In this document: positions 49,096 to 57,526 of the stretch, piece after piece
Layout of the letters: each line of letters begins with the position of its first letter
How positions within the stretch are numbered: position 1 is the first letter of the stretch
From: Alcanivoracaceae bacterium
Lineage (GTDB): Bacteria > Pseudomonadota > Gammaproteobacteria > Pseudomonadales > Alcanivoracaceae
DNA: 57,526 bases
Assembly: GCA_027324795.1 (NCBI GenBank)
Contig: DAHVSB010000007.1
Coordinates: 1-57,526, forward strand
Reading direction: 5' to 3'
Program-made: the position numbers and the translations under genes
Notes under the pieces: model-generated
Databases searched by the model: none
What the model was told of the DNA's origin: nothing
The model's input: only the letters and a program-made list of their open reading frames with translations

Positions 49096-51036
49096 ATGCG
49101 TGTATTTTTACTGATTCTTGTGGCCCTCAGCTGCACGACACTTTCTGCTTTTGCACAAGACACCCTGCTCACTCCCACCGCCAAACAAGTTTCATTGGCT
49201 AATACTGCATTAGAAGCTGCACGCAAAAAAGATTTTAGCGAACTGGACCAACAACTGCAGCAGCTGGACAGGCATCCGTTAGCTGCTTATTTCGATTATC
49301 ACAGGATTTTGGACGCCCTGCCGAAAGTGAATGTGGATGAAATCAAGGCGTTTAAAAAACAATACGCCGACACGCCCCTTGCAAATAGCCTGCATAATGT
49401 AGCACTTAACGCCTTCGGCAAGGCTAAGCAGTGGGAAGCGTTATTGGCTCTACAACCCACACCACCTAACGATAACACAGCACAATGTTACTACTGGCAA
49501 GCTCAGTATCACGCATCTCCTCAACAGGCACAGGAAGCCATCCCTAACTTATGGCTGACGGGCGCTTCTATGCCCAACGCCTGCGACCCTTTGTTTATTG
49601 CTGGACACAAGGACGGCATTATTACAGAGGAACTTGTATGGCAGCGTTTTTTATTGGCCATGGCCGCACAAAGCACTGGGTTGATGCGCCACCTGGCCGT
49701 CGCACTAGAGGGTGAACACAGCAAGCAAGCTGAGTTTGCCCAGGAACTTTTCGAAAACCCAGAACGAATTTTGATACTACCAAATGCTTGGCCCGAATCC
49801 TTAAAAGACAACTTCAAAAAAACAGCGCTGTTAATACAAGCACAGAAAGACACGGGCGCAGCCATCACACTACTCCAGCGCCTAACCACACCGCCCGCAG
49901 CCATGGGCGAAAAAGCTCGCCACGATGCTGAGCACAAGATTGTTTGGTACGTGCTTATACGTGATTTAGAAGACTATTTGCCTTGGGCGGATCAGTGGCT
50001 TAACCGTCATGGCGATGACGAGCTCCTCCAACAACGCGTACGCTTAGCCATCCGCCAACAGGACTGGCCACGCGTGGTAATTGCTATTAACAAATTCAGC
50101 GAAGCCAAGCAAAACGACCCTCGCTGGCAATACTGGCTGGGCCGTGCTTTACAAGAAACAGGCAACAAAAAGCTAGCACGCTCAGCCTTCGAAAAAGCAG
50201 CACAGCGCCGTACCTTTTGGGCATTTTTAGCCGCAGACCAAATCAAGCAACCTTATGCACTTAATGCTCAAGCTCCCCTTACTGCAGCGCAGCCTCCTAA
50301 CTCTGAACGCCTAGCGCGAATTCATTGGTTAATGGCCATGAATGAAACAGGTTTGGCGCGTAGTGAGTGGTTACTCTGGATGCGCCAAGAACCCAAACAA
50401 AGCGCGGCGCTTGCTAATTATGCGCTGCAACAAGGCTGGCCAGGCTTTACCGTTGACGCAGCTATTCAAATGAAAGATGTGAATACCTTAAGCTGGCGCT
50501 TTCCCTTGGCGCACAGCGCCGAGTTTCAACAAGCGGCGAAGCAAGCAAAGCTCGACCCTTATCTGCTAATGGCCATTGCTCGTCGCGAGAGTGCTTATCA
50601 ACATCATGTGGTTTCACACGCGGGCGCAGTTGGCTTAATGCAAGTGATGCCCGCCACCGCTAAGCAAGTGGCTAACTGGCGCCAAGAAAAGCCACCAACA
50701 CAAGCAGACTTAAAAACGCCCAAACGCAGCATTGAGCTTGGCAGCACCTACGTGGAACGCATGCTTGAGCGTTTTCACAACAACCGAATTTTGGCACTCG
50801 CCGCCTACAATGCTGGCCCCCACCGCGTGGAAGCTTGGCTCAATAGCCGCGATATGCCTTTTGATGTATGGATAGAAAGCATCCCTTTTTATGAAACACG
50901 GGAATATGTACAAGCGGTGCTCACGTATCGCGTGATCCTAGAGGCGTCTGCAAAACAAGACTCAGGCCCAAAGAACAGCCTGCTGACCCATGCAGAAAAG
51001 AAAATGCGTTACAACCAAAAGCTACTGAAAAAATAA
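49096..51036 (+). CDS. slt: Soluble lytic murein transglycosylase
   Basis: Slt cleaves peptidoglycan glycan strands to 1,6-anhydro ends in the periplasm. I start at ATG 49096 (GGAG 7 bases before), giving 646 residues with signal peptide RVFLLILVALSCTTLSAFA. A long superhelical U/L region fills about 25-470. The catalytic domain has LLMAIARRESAYQHHVVS with the catalytic Glu, GLMQVMPATAKQVA, and LALAAYNAGPHRVEAWL. Its product could feed the AmpG permease encoded at 55.4 kb. Confidence 0.94.
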   Translation: MRVFLLILVALSCTTLSAFAQDTLLTPTAKQVSLANTALEAARKKDFSELDQQLQQLDRHPLAAYFDYHRILDALPKVNVDEIKAFKKQYADTPLANSLHNVALNAFGKAKQWEALLALQPTPPNDNTAQCYYWQAQYHASPQQAQEAIPNLWLTGASMPNACDPLFIAGHKDGIITEELVWQRFLLAMAAQSTGLMRHLAVALEGEHSKQAEFAQELFENPERILILPNAWPESLKDNFKKTALLIQAQKDTGAAITLLQRLTTPPAAMGEKARHDAEHKIVWYVLIRDLEDYLPWADQWLNRHGDDELLQQRVRLAIRQQDWPRVVIAINKFSEAKQNDPRWQYWLGRALQETGNKKLARSAFEKAAQRRTFWAFLAADQIKQPYALNAQAPLTAAQPPNSERLARIHWLMAMNETGLARSEWLLWMRQEPKQSAALANYALQQGWPGFTVDAAIQMKDVNTLSWRFPLAHSAEFQQAAKQAKLDPYLLMAIARRESAYQHHVVSHAGAVGLMQVMPATAKQVANWRQEKPPTQADLKTPKRSIELGSTYVERMLERFHNNRILALAAYNAGPHRVEAWLNSRDMPFDVWIESIPFYETREYVQAVLTYRVILEASAKQDSGPKNSLLTHAEKKMRYNQKLLKK

Positions 51037-51040
51037 ATTC

Positions 51041-51355
51041 TCAAGGCTCGAAGCCATAGGTTTTGAGCCTGACGCCGCTCGCTGTTACCAGCACACCTTC
51101 GGCCTGCAACCGTTCTTTTTGCTGAGGCGCCTGTTCGCCAGCTAATGCGCCATCGCTGCGCACCACGCGCCACCAGGGCAGTTTGCTGCCCTTGGGCAAA
51201 TTCGCCATCAAGCGGCCCACGAAACGTGCATGGCGCGGATGCCCAGCCAAGCGCGCCAGTTGCCCGTAAGTGGTAACTTGCCCTTTGGGCACTGCCATTA
51301 GCCACGCATAAACTGTTTGGGCAAATTCACTTTGTGGTGAGGTGTCGAGCGCCAT
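51041..51355 (-). CDS. Alkyltransferase-like (ATL) protein
   Basis: A 104-residue single-domain relative of O6-alkylguanine-DNA alkyltransferase. The MGMT helix-turn-helix region is recognisable (FAQTVYAWLMAVPKGQVTTYGQLARLAGHP). The active-site motif is LPWWRVV where MGMT has PCHRV, so the acceptor Cys is replaced by Trp. That makes it an ATL, which binds alkylated guanine and hands it to nucleotide-excision repair. The ATG at 51355 follows directly after the stop of the upstream gene. Confidence 0.9.
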   Translation of the reverse strand: MALDTSPQSEFAQTVYAWLMAVPKGQVTTYGQLARLAGHPRHARFVGRLMANLPKGSKLPWWRVVRSDGALAGEQAPQQKERLQAEGVLVTASGVRLKTYGFEP

Positions 51356-51363
51356 GGCATCAC

Positions 51364-52242
51364 CTAAAACAGCTGTTTGCTGGTGTATCGTAAACGGCCC
51401 AAGTCCATTTCTAGCGCCAACTCTTGCCACTGTTTCACGCGTCTTAATAGGCTTTTGCTGCTAGCACTCTGGCGGCTCCAAGCCACCACCGCATTATGGC
51501 AATCAGGTGTAGATAAACGGATACCACTGGCAAAGCCTTGGGGTTTAGTGCTGGCATCGCTGGCTTTAAACTCAAACTCATCACCAAAATTCATTACCAA
51601 CACACCTTTAGGCGAGACCAGTCCTTCCAACTGCTTTAACCAACGCTTTTTTGCTGGCACAGCACGCGTTACCGTCACATTAGCGGGAGAAAACAAATCT
51701 TCAATCACCAAATCAAAGGGAGGGCCTTGGTAGTTCTTCACCCACTCAACAGCATCTGCGCAATGGGCCTCTACGCCCATCTCTGTGACCTTGAACTGCT
51801 CGCAAGCTACTTCTAAATGCAGCGGATCTAGCTCCACCGCTACAATGTCTTCAGGGTCGAAGAAATGCCGCAACGGTGGAATGGAGCTACCGCCCCCTAG
51901 GCCCAAAATTAACACACGTTTAATAGCCCCTTCTGCCGCCATAAAAGCAGGCAACCACAACAAGTCCCAAACGCTGCCTGTTACCATGCGCGTGGCATTA
52001 AACTCTGAATGCTGCACGCCATTGGCATACAAACGCATGGTCTCTTCTAACTGGCGTACTTCATATGCCACGCCCTCGTGCCAAGCACGCCAAACCACTG
52101 TCATATCTTGCTCCCAAGCTAATTCTTCAAGTTGCCAAGGCTTTACACCAAAGCTCCACTGACCCGATAATAAAGGCCAAACTCCACGCCAAAGCATGTT
52201 ACCCTTACGCCTTTGATTTTTTGAGCTGCGTAACCACTTCAT
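51364..52242 (-). CDS. Spermidine-synthase-like methyltransferase-fold protein
   Basis: A 292-residue protein with the Rossmann fold of spermidine synthases: LILGLGGGSSIPPLRHFF, then VAVELDPLHLEVA, and FDLVIEDLFSPANV. The polyamine-site Asp-Asp pair of true SpeE is not obvious, so the substrate is open. The N-terminal 40 residues are basic and unlike the family, and a start at the internal ATG near 52197 is possible. It ends 8 bp before the ATL gene. Confidence 0.75.
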   Translation of the reverse strand: MKWLRSSKNQRRKGNMLWRGVWPLLSGQWSFGVKPWQLEELAWEQDMTVVWRAWHEGVAYEVRQLEETMRLYANGVQHSEFNATRMVTGSVWDLLWLPAFMAAEGAIKRVLILGLGGGSSIPPLRHFFDPEDIVAVELDPLHLEVACEQFKVTEMGVEAHCADAVEWVKNYQGPPFDLVIEDLFSPANVTVTRAVPAKKRWLKQLEGLVSPKGVLVMNFGDEFEFKASDASTKPQGFASGIRLSTPDCHNAVVAWSRQSASSKSLLRRVKQWQELALEMDLGRLRYTSKQLF

Positions 52243-52259
52243 AACATTAAGGAGCCCTT

Positions 52260-52739
52260 ATGAGCACATCACCCAACGCTGTGATGAAAGTTTACCAAAA
52301 GCTTGCTGCTATCCCCGGTGGCAAGGCCTTGTTTGCCATGGGTATTTGTCGCAAGGCCCCCTATTTTGGCACCGTAAAACCACGTCTCAACGAATTGCGC
52401 ACCAACTACTGCGAAGCGGTGATTAAAAAGCGCAAAGCGGTGGAAAACCACATTGGCACCGTGCATGTGATCGCCATTTGTAATGGCCTTGAGTTTGCCA
52501 TGGGCGTAGTAGCAGAAGCGTCCATCCCCAACCACTTGCGCTGGATCCCCAAGGGCATGGACGTGAAGTATACCGCGAAAGCGGATTCAGATATCCGTGT
52601 GATTGCCGAAGTGGAAGATGGCGCTTGGGAAAATGGCCCTGATCTACCCGTACGCGTGCGTGCGTTGCGTGACGATGACACCGTGGTGGTGGAAGGTACC
52701 ATTCATTTGTGGGTAACGCCAAAACCTGAAAAAAAGTAA
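52260..52739 (+). CDS. DUF4442 hot-dog-fold protein
   Basis: A 159-residue protein matching DUF4442, a thioesterase-like hot-dog family. NHIGTVHVIAICNGLEFAMGVV and IPNHLRWIPKGMDVKYTAKA are the conserved segments. Such proteins are often annotated as YiiD-like acyl thioesterases, but activity is unproven. It diverges from the spermidine-synthase-like gene (17 bp apart) and ends at a strong hairpin. Confidence 0.83.
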   Translation: MSTSPNAVMKVYQKLAAIPGGKALFAMGICRKAPYFGTVKPRLNELRTNYCEAVIKKRKAVENHIGTVHVIAICNGLEFAMGVVAEASIPNHLRWIPKGMDVKYTAKADSDIRVIAEVEDGAWENGPDLPVRVRALRDDDTVVVEGTIHLWVTPKPEKK

Positions 52740-52747
52740 GCCAAACT

Positions 52748-52770
52748 CGGGGCTACCTATGGTGGCCCCG
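52748..52770. terminator. Bidirectional hairpin terminator
   Basis: A 10-bp stem CGGGGCTACC/GGTGGCCCCG (one G-T pair) has a 3-base loop and lies between two convergent stops. The plus side is followed by CTTTATCTT, so it may terminate in both directions. Confidence 0.65.
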
Positions 52771-52772
52771 CT

Positions 52773-53423
52773 TTATCTTACTTGTGAGCGCATAAAAGAA
52801 ACTGCTGCAAACGCCGCTTGTTTCATTAATTCTGGCTGTGTTAACCCACTGGCTTTGCGCGGCTTAAAATCATGGTCACCATCCTCTAGCCACACCAGCT
52901 CCACATTGCCATTTAGCGCATAGCTCAACACTTCATCCTGGGCACCAAAAGCATCCCGAGTGCCTTGCACAACAAGCACAGGAGCCTTGCTTTGCTGCAA
53001 GGGCGCTAAACGCAAACTTTCTGTTTTTTTCACTGGGTGAAAAGGATAGCCAAAGGCCACCACCCCACGCACTGCTGCGGATGCTTCCGCAGCGGCGAGT
53101 ATGGCAGCTACACGCCCGCCCATGGATTTCCCACCCACAAAACAAGGCAGGTTTTCTTCCCGTTGCAGGGACAGCAATTCAGCAAAATAATGTTGTAATT
53201 GCGCCACGGGTTGCGGTGGCCTACGCCTACCCGTTTCCCGCATTTGCTGTGCATATGGGAACTCCGATCGCCGTACCCAAACTCCTTGCTCTGCGAGGTG
53301 TTGGGCCATGGTATTTAGCCATGGATGGTCCCAACCTGCACCAGCCCCATGGGCCAAAAACAGCTGTGCCCAAGGCCTTGTGGGCTTGTTGTCTAAACAG
53401 TGAAAATGAGGCGCAAATACCAT
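52773..53423 (-). CDS. Alpha/beta hydrolase of the KANL3/Tex30 type
   Basis: A small dienelactone-hydrolase-like protein. The ATG at 53423 gives 216 residues. A longer reading from 53480 would overlap the upstream gene. The sequence has LAHGAGAGWDHPW near the start, nucleophile motif GGKSMGGRVAA, catalytic Asp region VVQGTRDAFG and final His in DGDHDFKP. The substrate is unknown. It begins 8 bp after the 3D-domain gene and may share its transcript. Confidence 0.8.
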   Translation of the reverse strand: MVFAPHFHCLDNKPTRPWAQLFLAHGAGAGWDHPWLNTMAQHLAEQGVWVRRSEFPYAQQMRETGRRRPPQPVAQLQHYFAELLSLQREENLPCFVGGKSMGGRVAAILAAAEASAAVRGVVAFGYPFHPVKKTESLRLAPLQQSKAPVLVVQGTRDAFGAQDEVLSYALNGNVELVWLEDGDHDFKPRKASGLTQPELMKQAAFAAVSFMRSQVR

Positions 53424-53430
53424 AATTCTA

Positions 53431-53823
53431 TTAATGCGGTGTTTGATAACGAATGGTGACGGTACGTTTGCCCCAATCAAGAGCTTTTGCTACATCACGG
53501 CCCATAAAAATATCGATTTTATTTTGCCATCGCCAATGCATTTTATCGCGCACTACGTAAATGCCTTCTAGGCCTTCGATAGTCACTTCTGTACCATGGG
53601 TTAGCCCTTGCTCAATCAAGTCGCGGGAAACGGCGATGGCTTTCATGCCAGGCTTTAACTGGTCCCCCCAAGCCGCCAAACCCACATTGCCCACTTTCGT
53701 TTCGGACTCACGCAGGGTGTAAGCGGTGGCAGTGACTTCGCGGATGGTTTCTCCAGAGGCATGGGTTGCTTGCGCACCCAAACATCCTCCTAGCAAAACG
53801 GCTCCTAAAACATAGCGCATCAT
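53431..53823 (-). CDS. Exported 3D-domain protein
   Basis: A 130-residue protein with an N-terminal signal ([21 protein letters not shown]) and a 3D (MltA-like double-psi barrel) domain. [20 protein letters not shown] and [16 protein letters not shown] supply the Asp residues that name the family. Such domains occur in lytic transglycosylases and cell-wall proteins, so peptidoglycan cleavage is possible though unproven. It overlaps the upstream peroxiredoxin gene by 4 bases. Confidence 0.85.
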   Translation of the reverse strand: MMRYVLGAVLLGGCLGAQATHASGETIREVTATAYTLRESETKVGNVGLAAWGDQLKPGMKAIAVSRDLIEQGLTHGTEVTIEGLEGIYVVRDKMHWRWQNKIDIFMGRDVAKALDWGKRTVTIRYQTPH

Positions 53824-54359
53824 TGGTTTCGCTTAGCCACGCCAAGTTGTTCGAGCTGATTAATCATGTCTTCAGCTGAGGTAGCAGGGGTAATGTTTTT
53901 ATCAATAGCAAGAATGCGGCCATCTTTGCCAATATAGAAGGTATGGCGCTTAGCCACCCCCAGTACACTCAATACGTTATAGGCTTTCGCCACCGATTTA
54001 TCCTCATCGCTTAGCAAGGGAAAGTCTGCTTCCATTTCAGTGGCAAAACCACGATTTTTGCGCAACGGGTCAACACTTGCCATAAAGTAGGTCACATCGT
54101 ACTGGCGTATTTTATCGCCATTATCTGCCAAGGATTTACACTCAATCGTACAACCATAGGTATACGCCTTTGGAAACCAAGCAATCACCACCGCTTGCTT
54201 ACCACGGTAGTCAGACAATTGATGAGTATTCCCATCCGTACCTGGCAGGCTAAAATCTGGCGCCATATCACCCACTTCTAGGGCGGAAGCAAATGTCATG
54301 GCCAACAAGCCGTACAACAACAGAAGAGGTTTTATGATACAGATTATGCTTTTATTCAT
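53820..54359 (-). CDS. Exported Bcp-type peroxiredoxin
   Basis: An AhpC/TSA-family thiol peroxidase with a signal peptide. The ATG at 54359 (GAGG upstream) gives 179 residues starting [19 protein letters not shown]. The mature domain reads [25 protein letters not shown]. The active site is [15 protein letters not shown], keeping P-x3-T-x2-C for the peroxidatic Cys with a second Cys five residues later. Most Bcp proteins are cytoplasmic, so the predicted export is notable. Confidence 0.85.
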   Translation of the reverse strand: MNKSIICIIKPLLLLYGLLAMTFASALEVGDMAPDFSLPGTDGNTHQLSDYRGKQAVVIAWFPKAYTYGCTIECKSLADNGDKIRQYDVTYFMASVDPLRKNRGFATEMEADFPLLSDEDKSVAKAYNVLSVLGVAKRHTFYIGKDGRILAIDKNITPATSAEDMINQLEQLGVAKRNQ

Positions 54360-54446
54360 AGGGCTAGCCTCACTAGATAAGATGACATGCCACAGTATCG
54401 GAGAAGGCGTTATACTTGCCAACCCTAATCACGTAAATACTGGTTT

Positions 54447-55295
54447 ATGAATACGGTACCGTTTTCTGCGCTCGCTTGCCCTTTGGATGGCGAACCGCTA
54501 CTTCGCGAGCCTTCCCGATGGTGTTGCCCACAAGGACACTCCTTTGATATTGCTCGCCAAGGTTATGTCAATCTGCTCCCTGCGCAATTCAAAAGAGCCA
54601 AAGAGCCAGGCGATAGCAAAGCCATGGTGACAGCACGGCAACACTTCCTCGCACGTGGGCACTACCTGCCTATTGCAGATGCCTTAGCGCAGGTGATTAC
54701 TGACTTTTCACCCACGGCAGAACACTTGCGGTGCTTAGATGCTGGCTGCGGCGAAGGATATTACTTAGACACCCTTGCTCAACACACCGAAATTCCACTG
54801 GAATTGGTAGGCGTAGATATTTCTAAATGGGCCATACTCGCTGCCGCCAAACGCAACGCACACGTTAATTGGATTGTGGCGAGCAATGCACGTTTGCCCA
54901 TACAAGATGCAAGCCTTGATTATGTGTTTTGTTTGTTTGGCTTTCCTGTATATGAAGAGTTTGCACGTGTGCTCAAGCCCCAAGGCAAATTGGTAATGGT
55001 GGACCCAGCGCCAACACACCTTTATGAAGCGCGCAAGTTGCTATACCCCCGCTTAAAGGCTGAACAGGCGAGCTCGAACACAGTACCCACCGGCTTCACC
55101 TTGGTTGAAAAACGTGAAATCCAACAAACTTTTACCCTCACTAGCTCTGAGCAAATCCAAAACTTGCTGCTTATGACGCCTCACTGGTTTCGCGCCACCC
55201 CAGAAAAACGTGAGCAAGTACTCACACTCGCTGAGCTTAATACTCAATTGGCTGTCACCATCAATCTATTTCAACAAACGCCACAGCGCCGCTAG
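54447..55295 (+). CDS. rlmA: 23S rRNA guanine-N1 methyltransferase RlmA
   Basis: RlmA methylates G745 in 23S rRNA. The 282-residue protein has an N-terminal zinc-finger-like region CPLDGEPL...CCPQGHSFD, then the family block GYVNLLPAQFKRAKEPGDSKAMV, then the SAM motif CLDAGCGEGYYLDTLA. The expected second zinc Cys (CPLC in E. coli) is Asp14 here. It diverges from the peroxiredoxin gene across 87 bp. Confidence 0.9.
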   Translation: MNTVPFSALACPLDGEPLLREPSRWCCPQGHSFDIARQGYVNLLPAQFKRAKEPGDSKAMVTARQHFLARGHYLPIADALAQVITDFSPTAEHLRCLDAGCGEGYYLDTLAQHTEIPLELVGVDISKWAILAAAKRNAHVNWIVASNARLPIQDASLDYVFCLFGFPVYEEFARVLKPQGKLVMVDPAPTHLYEARKLLYPRLKAEQASSNTVPTGFTLVEKREIQQTFTLTSSEQIQNLLLMTPHWFRATPEKREQVLTLAELNTQLAVTINLFQQTPQRR

Positions 55296-55362
55296 CCGCT
55301 TTTCAGACTTCCGTGCATACTAACCGCTATTTTAAAGCTCTGGCGCATCACAAGAAGGCATT

Positions 55363-56706
55363 ATGATTACCGCACTCAATAATTTTCGGCAGGTATATTT
55401 TCGACAACCCATGCTGACCTTGCTCTTCTTAGGTTTTGCCAGTGGTTTGCCTGCACCGCTGGTATTTAGCAACCTTTCTATTTGGTTGCGCGATGAAGGG
55501 GTCAGCCGCACCGACATCGGCTTATTTGCGTTAGTTACCACGCCCTATGCCATTAATTTTTTGTGGGCGCCACTGATTGATAAACTGCGCTTGCCCTTTT
55601 TAACGGCTTGGTTAGGCCAACGCCGAAGCTGGATTTTATTCACACAAGTGGCTTTGTTCGCTGCCATTTTGTGGATGGGCTCTTTTTCTCCCGGTGAGGA
55701 GTTGGCCATGGTGGCTTTAGGGGCCCTGCTGGTGACGATTGCCAGTGCCACACAAGATATTGCCGTGGATGCGTTCCGTATCGACAGCCTAAGCACCGAA
55801 GAACAAGGTGCAGGTGCTTCTGTGGCTATCTGGGGGTGGCACCTTGGCGGCACCTTAGTAGGTGGCGCTGGTGGACTTTACCTAGCTAGCGCCTATGGTT
55901 GGCATATTGCTTACTGGGCATTAGCTTTTTGTTTAGTGATTAGCATGCTCGCCGTGCTGTTTGGCCGCGAGCCCGAGCGTAAAATTAACGCTGCCACCGA
56001 GCAACAAGAAGCCCAAGTGGCGCAGTTCTTCAACCACCGCATGCCCCGTATTATTGCCAATACGGGGGCTTGGTTAGTGAATACCGTCATCGCTCCGTTT
56101 TATGATTTTATGAAACGCGATGGCTGGTGGCTGACCCTCCTTTTTGTATTTATTTTCAAGTTTGGCGATGCCATGCTAGGTCGCATGTCGGGGGTTTTTT
56201 ACCGCGAAATGGGATTTAGTTATGAGCAGATTGCCAATGTGGGCAAAGTGTATGGTTTTATCGCCAACATGGTGGGTATTGCCATTGGCGGCTGGCTCGC
56301 TAACCGCTTGGGATTGGTACGCGCTTTATTAATTTCGGGCTTCTTAGCCGCACTCACCAACCTCACCTATTCCTTACTCGCTCAGCATGGTGGCTATCAG
56401 CTTCTGGTGTTGGCTGTGGTGTCGGATAACCTCACCAGCGGCTTGGTGACCGTGGCCTTTGTGGCTTATTTATCCAGCTTATGCAACGTGGCTTACAGCG
56501 CCACGCAGTACGCCTTACTGGCATCGTTGGGCAATTTATCCCGCATTTGGCTTTCCGCTTCGAGCGGTTATGTGGTGGATTCTTTGAATGGCGATTGGAG
56601 CCTGTTTTTCCAAATCACCGCCCTGCTTGCCTTGGCTGGCCTGCCATTATTATTGTGGCTAGCCCACCGTTATCCCACCGCCATTCCTGGGCATAAAAAG
56701 CCATGA
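55363..56706 (+). CDS. ampG: AmpG-type muropeptide permease
   Basis: A 447-residue MFS protein with about twelve to fourteen helices. It begins with the AmpG pattern LTLLFLGFASGLPAPLVFSNLSIWLRDEGVSRTDIGLFAL. ASATQDIAVDAFRID and FKFGDAMLGRMSGVFYREMGFS are further signatures. AmpG imports anhydromuropeptides for recycling, consistent with slt on the same segment. Its stop overlaps panE by 4 bases. Confidence 0.9.
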   Translation: MITALNNFRQVYFRQPMLTLLFLGFASGLPAPLVFSNLSIWLRDEGVSRTDIGLFALVTTPYAINFLWAPLIDKLRLPFLTAWLGQRRSWILFTQVALFAAILWMGSFSPGEELAMVALGALLVTIASATQDIAVDAFRIDSLSTEEQGAGASVAIWGWHLGGTLVGGAGGLYLASAYGWHIAYWALAFCLVISMLAVLFGREPERKINAATEQQEAQVAQFFNHRMPRIIANTGAWLVNTVIAPFYDFMKRDGWWLTLLFVFIFKFGDAMLGRMSGVFYREMGFSYEQIANVGKVYGFIANMVGIAIGGWLANRLGLVRALLISGFLAALTNLTYSLLAQHGGYQLLVLAVVSDNLTSGLVTVAFVAYLSSLCNVAYSATQYALLASLGNLSRIWLSASSGYVVDSLNGDWSLFFQITALLALAGLPLLLWLAHRYPTAIPGHKKP

Positions 56707-57494
56707 AAAAATGCTACCTCTTGGGTGCGGGCAGCATGGGTACATTGGCGGCTTACTACTTACAACAAGCTGGGGTAGATGTGTTAGCCGCTAACCGTCC
56801 TTTGCTTACACGAAGGTTATTTTGGCCTCAAGGCACTCATAGCGCGTCGTTATCTTTAGGGGCTGATGATAATCAACCCATTGCATTTCTTGTGGTGGCC
56901 ACCAAAGGCCCCGATACCGCCACAGCTCTGACACCACTGCTCCCACGCCTTCACACTGCGAGTACTATTATTTGCCTACAAAATGGTATGGGAACGCTAG
57001 ATAATATTGCCTTACCCCAAGGCACTACCGTGCTTTACGCTGTTACCACCAATGCGGCTTGGCGCGAACAAGGGCAAGTGCATATCGTCGCTGAAAACAC
57101 CACCTTGCTTGGTGGTGAGTTAACCCAAGCTCCTCCTTGGTTCGCAAAGCTTACTGCTCATTGGCCAGGTTTGAGCTGGTGCGATGACATTGTTTATGAG
57201 CAATGGCGAAAACTCACGGTTAACGCCGTGATCAACCCACTCACCGCCATTTATCGCTGCAAAAATGGTGAACTTCTCACGATGCCTAAGGCCTTTGAGC
57301 AAATGCAATTTATTGCCGCACAGTGCGACCGTATTGCTAGCCGCATGTTTCCTCATTGGCCCAACGACACCTTAGAGCGCGCCATCCAGGTGGCCAACGA
57401 TACTGCAAAGAACACCTCCTCCATGCTTGCCGATGTACTTGCAGGACGTACTACGGAGTTTGAGTTTATTAACGGCTATTTGATAAAGCACTAA
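56703..57494 (+). CDS. panE: 2-dehydropantoate 2-reductase, C-terminally shortened
   Basis: PanE reduces ketopantoate to pantoate with NADPH in pantothenate synthesis. The 263-residue chain has the nucleotide motif LGAGSMGTLAAYY, ATKGPDTATAL, ICLQNGMG, and the catalytic Lys region WRKLTVNAVINPLTAIY. It ends at EFEFINGYLIKH, where homologues of about 300 residues continue for some 35-40 more. The stop codon adjoins a dispersed repeat at 57495. I infer that the repeat cut off the end, or that the window edge is misassembled. Confidence 0.85.
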   Translation: MKKCYLLGAGSMGTLAAYYLQQAGVDVLAANRPLLTRRLFWPQGTHSASLSLGADDNQPIAFLVVATKGPDTATALTPLLPRLHTASTIICLQNGMGTLDNIALPQGTTVLYAVTTNAAWREQGQVHIVAENTTLLGGELTQAPPWFAKLTAHWPGLSWCDDIVYEQWRKLTVNAVINPLTAIYRCKNGELLTMPKAFEQMQFIAAQCDRIASRMFPHWPNDTLERAIQVANDTAKNTSSMLADVLAGRTTEFEFINGYLIKH

Positions 57495-57526
57495 GGCGTA
57501 CGCGGAACCGCGTAGGTTCCCGCTAC
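57495..57526 (-). repeat. Dispersed repeat, copy 4 (partial, right window edge)
   Basis: Read on the minus strand: GTAGCGGGAACC, TACGCGGTTCCGCGTA. This matches the central block of the copies at 12-167 (GAACCTACGCGGTTCCGCGTA identical) and 43126-43296 (GTAGCGGGAAC). It adjoins the panE stop and continues beyond the window. Confidence 0.75.

Overview
The window is about 57.5 kb of mostly housekeeping chromosome from a gammaproteobacterium, most like the Pseudomonadales/Oceanospirillales group. Three gene orders point there: ruvC-ruvA-ruvB-ybgC-tolQRAB-pal-cpoB; pncC-recA-recX and alaS-lysC-csrA-tRNA-Ser next to mutS-fdxA; and hda-DUF2066-purM-purN-DUF3108. All three are recalled from Pseudomonas-type genomes. 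The genus is not resolved. I see no rRNA, CRISPR array, prophage or transposase.

Layout. 1-7.4 kb: a minus-strand ruvCAB-ybgC-tol-pal-cpoB run for Holliday-junction processing and cell-envelope constriction. 7.4-12.4 kb: small accessory genes (a DUF4124 protein, a carboxymuconolactone-decarboxylase-like protein, an SDR, an MFS exporter, a universal stress protein, galE). 12.5-26.7 kb: tRNA-Ser, csrA, lysC, alaS, a DUF3482 GTPase with a split DUF2868 partner, folA, recX/recA with a LexA box, pncC, an auxin-efflux-type carrier, mutS and fdxA, then tRNA-Arg(CCT) and tRNA-Val(GAC). 27-28 kb: azlCD. 28.3-33.8 kb: a compact operon for an SMC-type ATPase with kite-like and kleisin-like partners and no recognisable nuclease. 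33.9-39.4 kb: sthA, a broken beta-helix surface protein, hda and a DUF2066 protein. 39.6-42.7 kb: purMN followed by two tandem DUF3108 proteins. 43.3-57.5 kb: dcd, apbC, a SIMPL lipoprotein, a patatin-like phospholipase, an FKBP, rsmC, slt, an alkyltransferase-like protein, a spermidine-synthase-like protein, a DUF4442 protein, an alpha/beta hydrolase, a 3D-domain protein, a secreted peroxiredoxin, rlmA, an AmpG-type permease and a shortened panE.

The least ordinary content is: (1) a family of roughly 165-bp dispersed repeats that sit directly on gene stop codons. Both window ends lie inside copies, and one copy appears to truncate panE. (2) A 530-bp repeat- and hairpin-rich block between two convergent genes. 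(3) The nuclease-less SMC/kite/kleisin operon, whose kleisin-like gene is split by a one-base frame change. (4) A CSLREA/beta-helix protein gene with several lesions. Four of the frame lesions in the window would be repaired by adding one base, so sequencing error must be separated from true gene decay.

All calls come from reading sequence and remembered family features. No database search was run.
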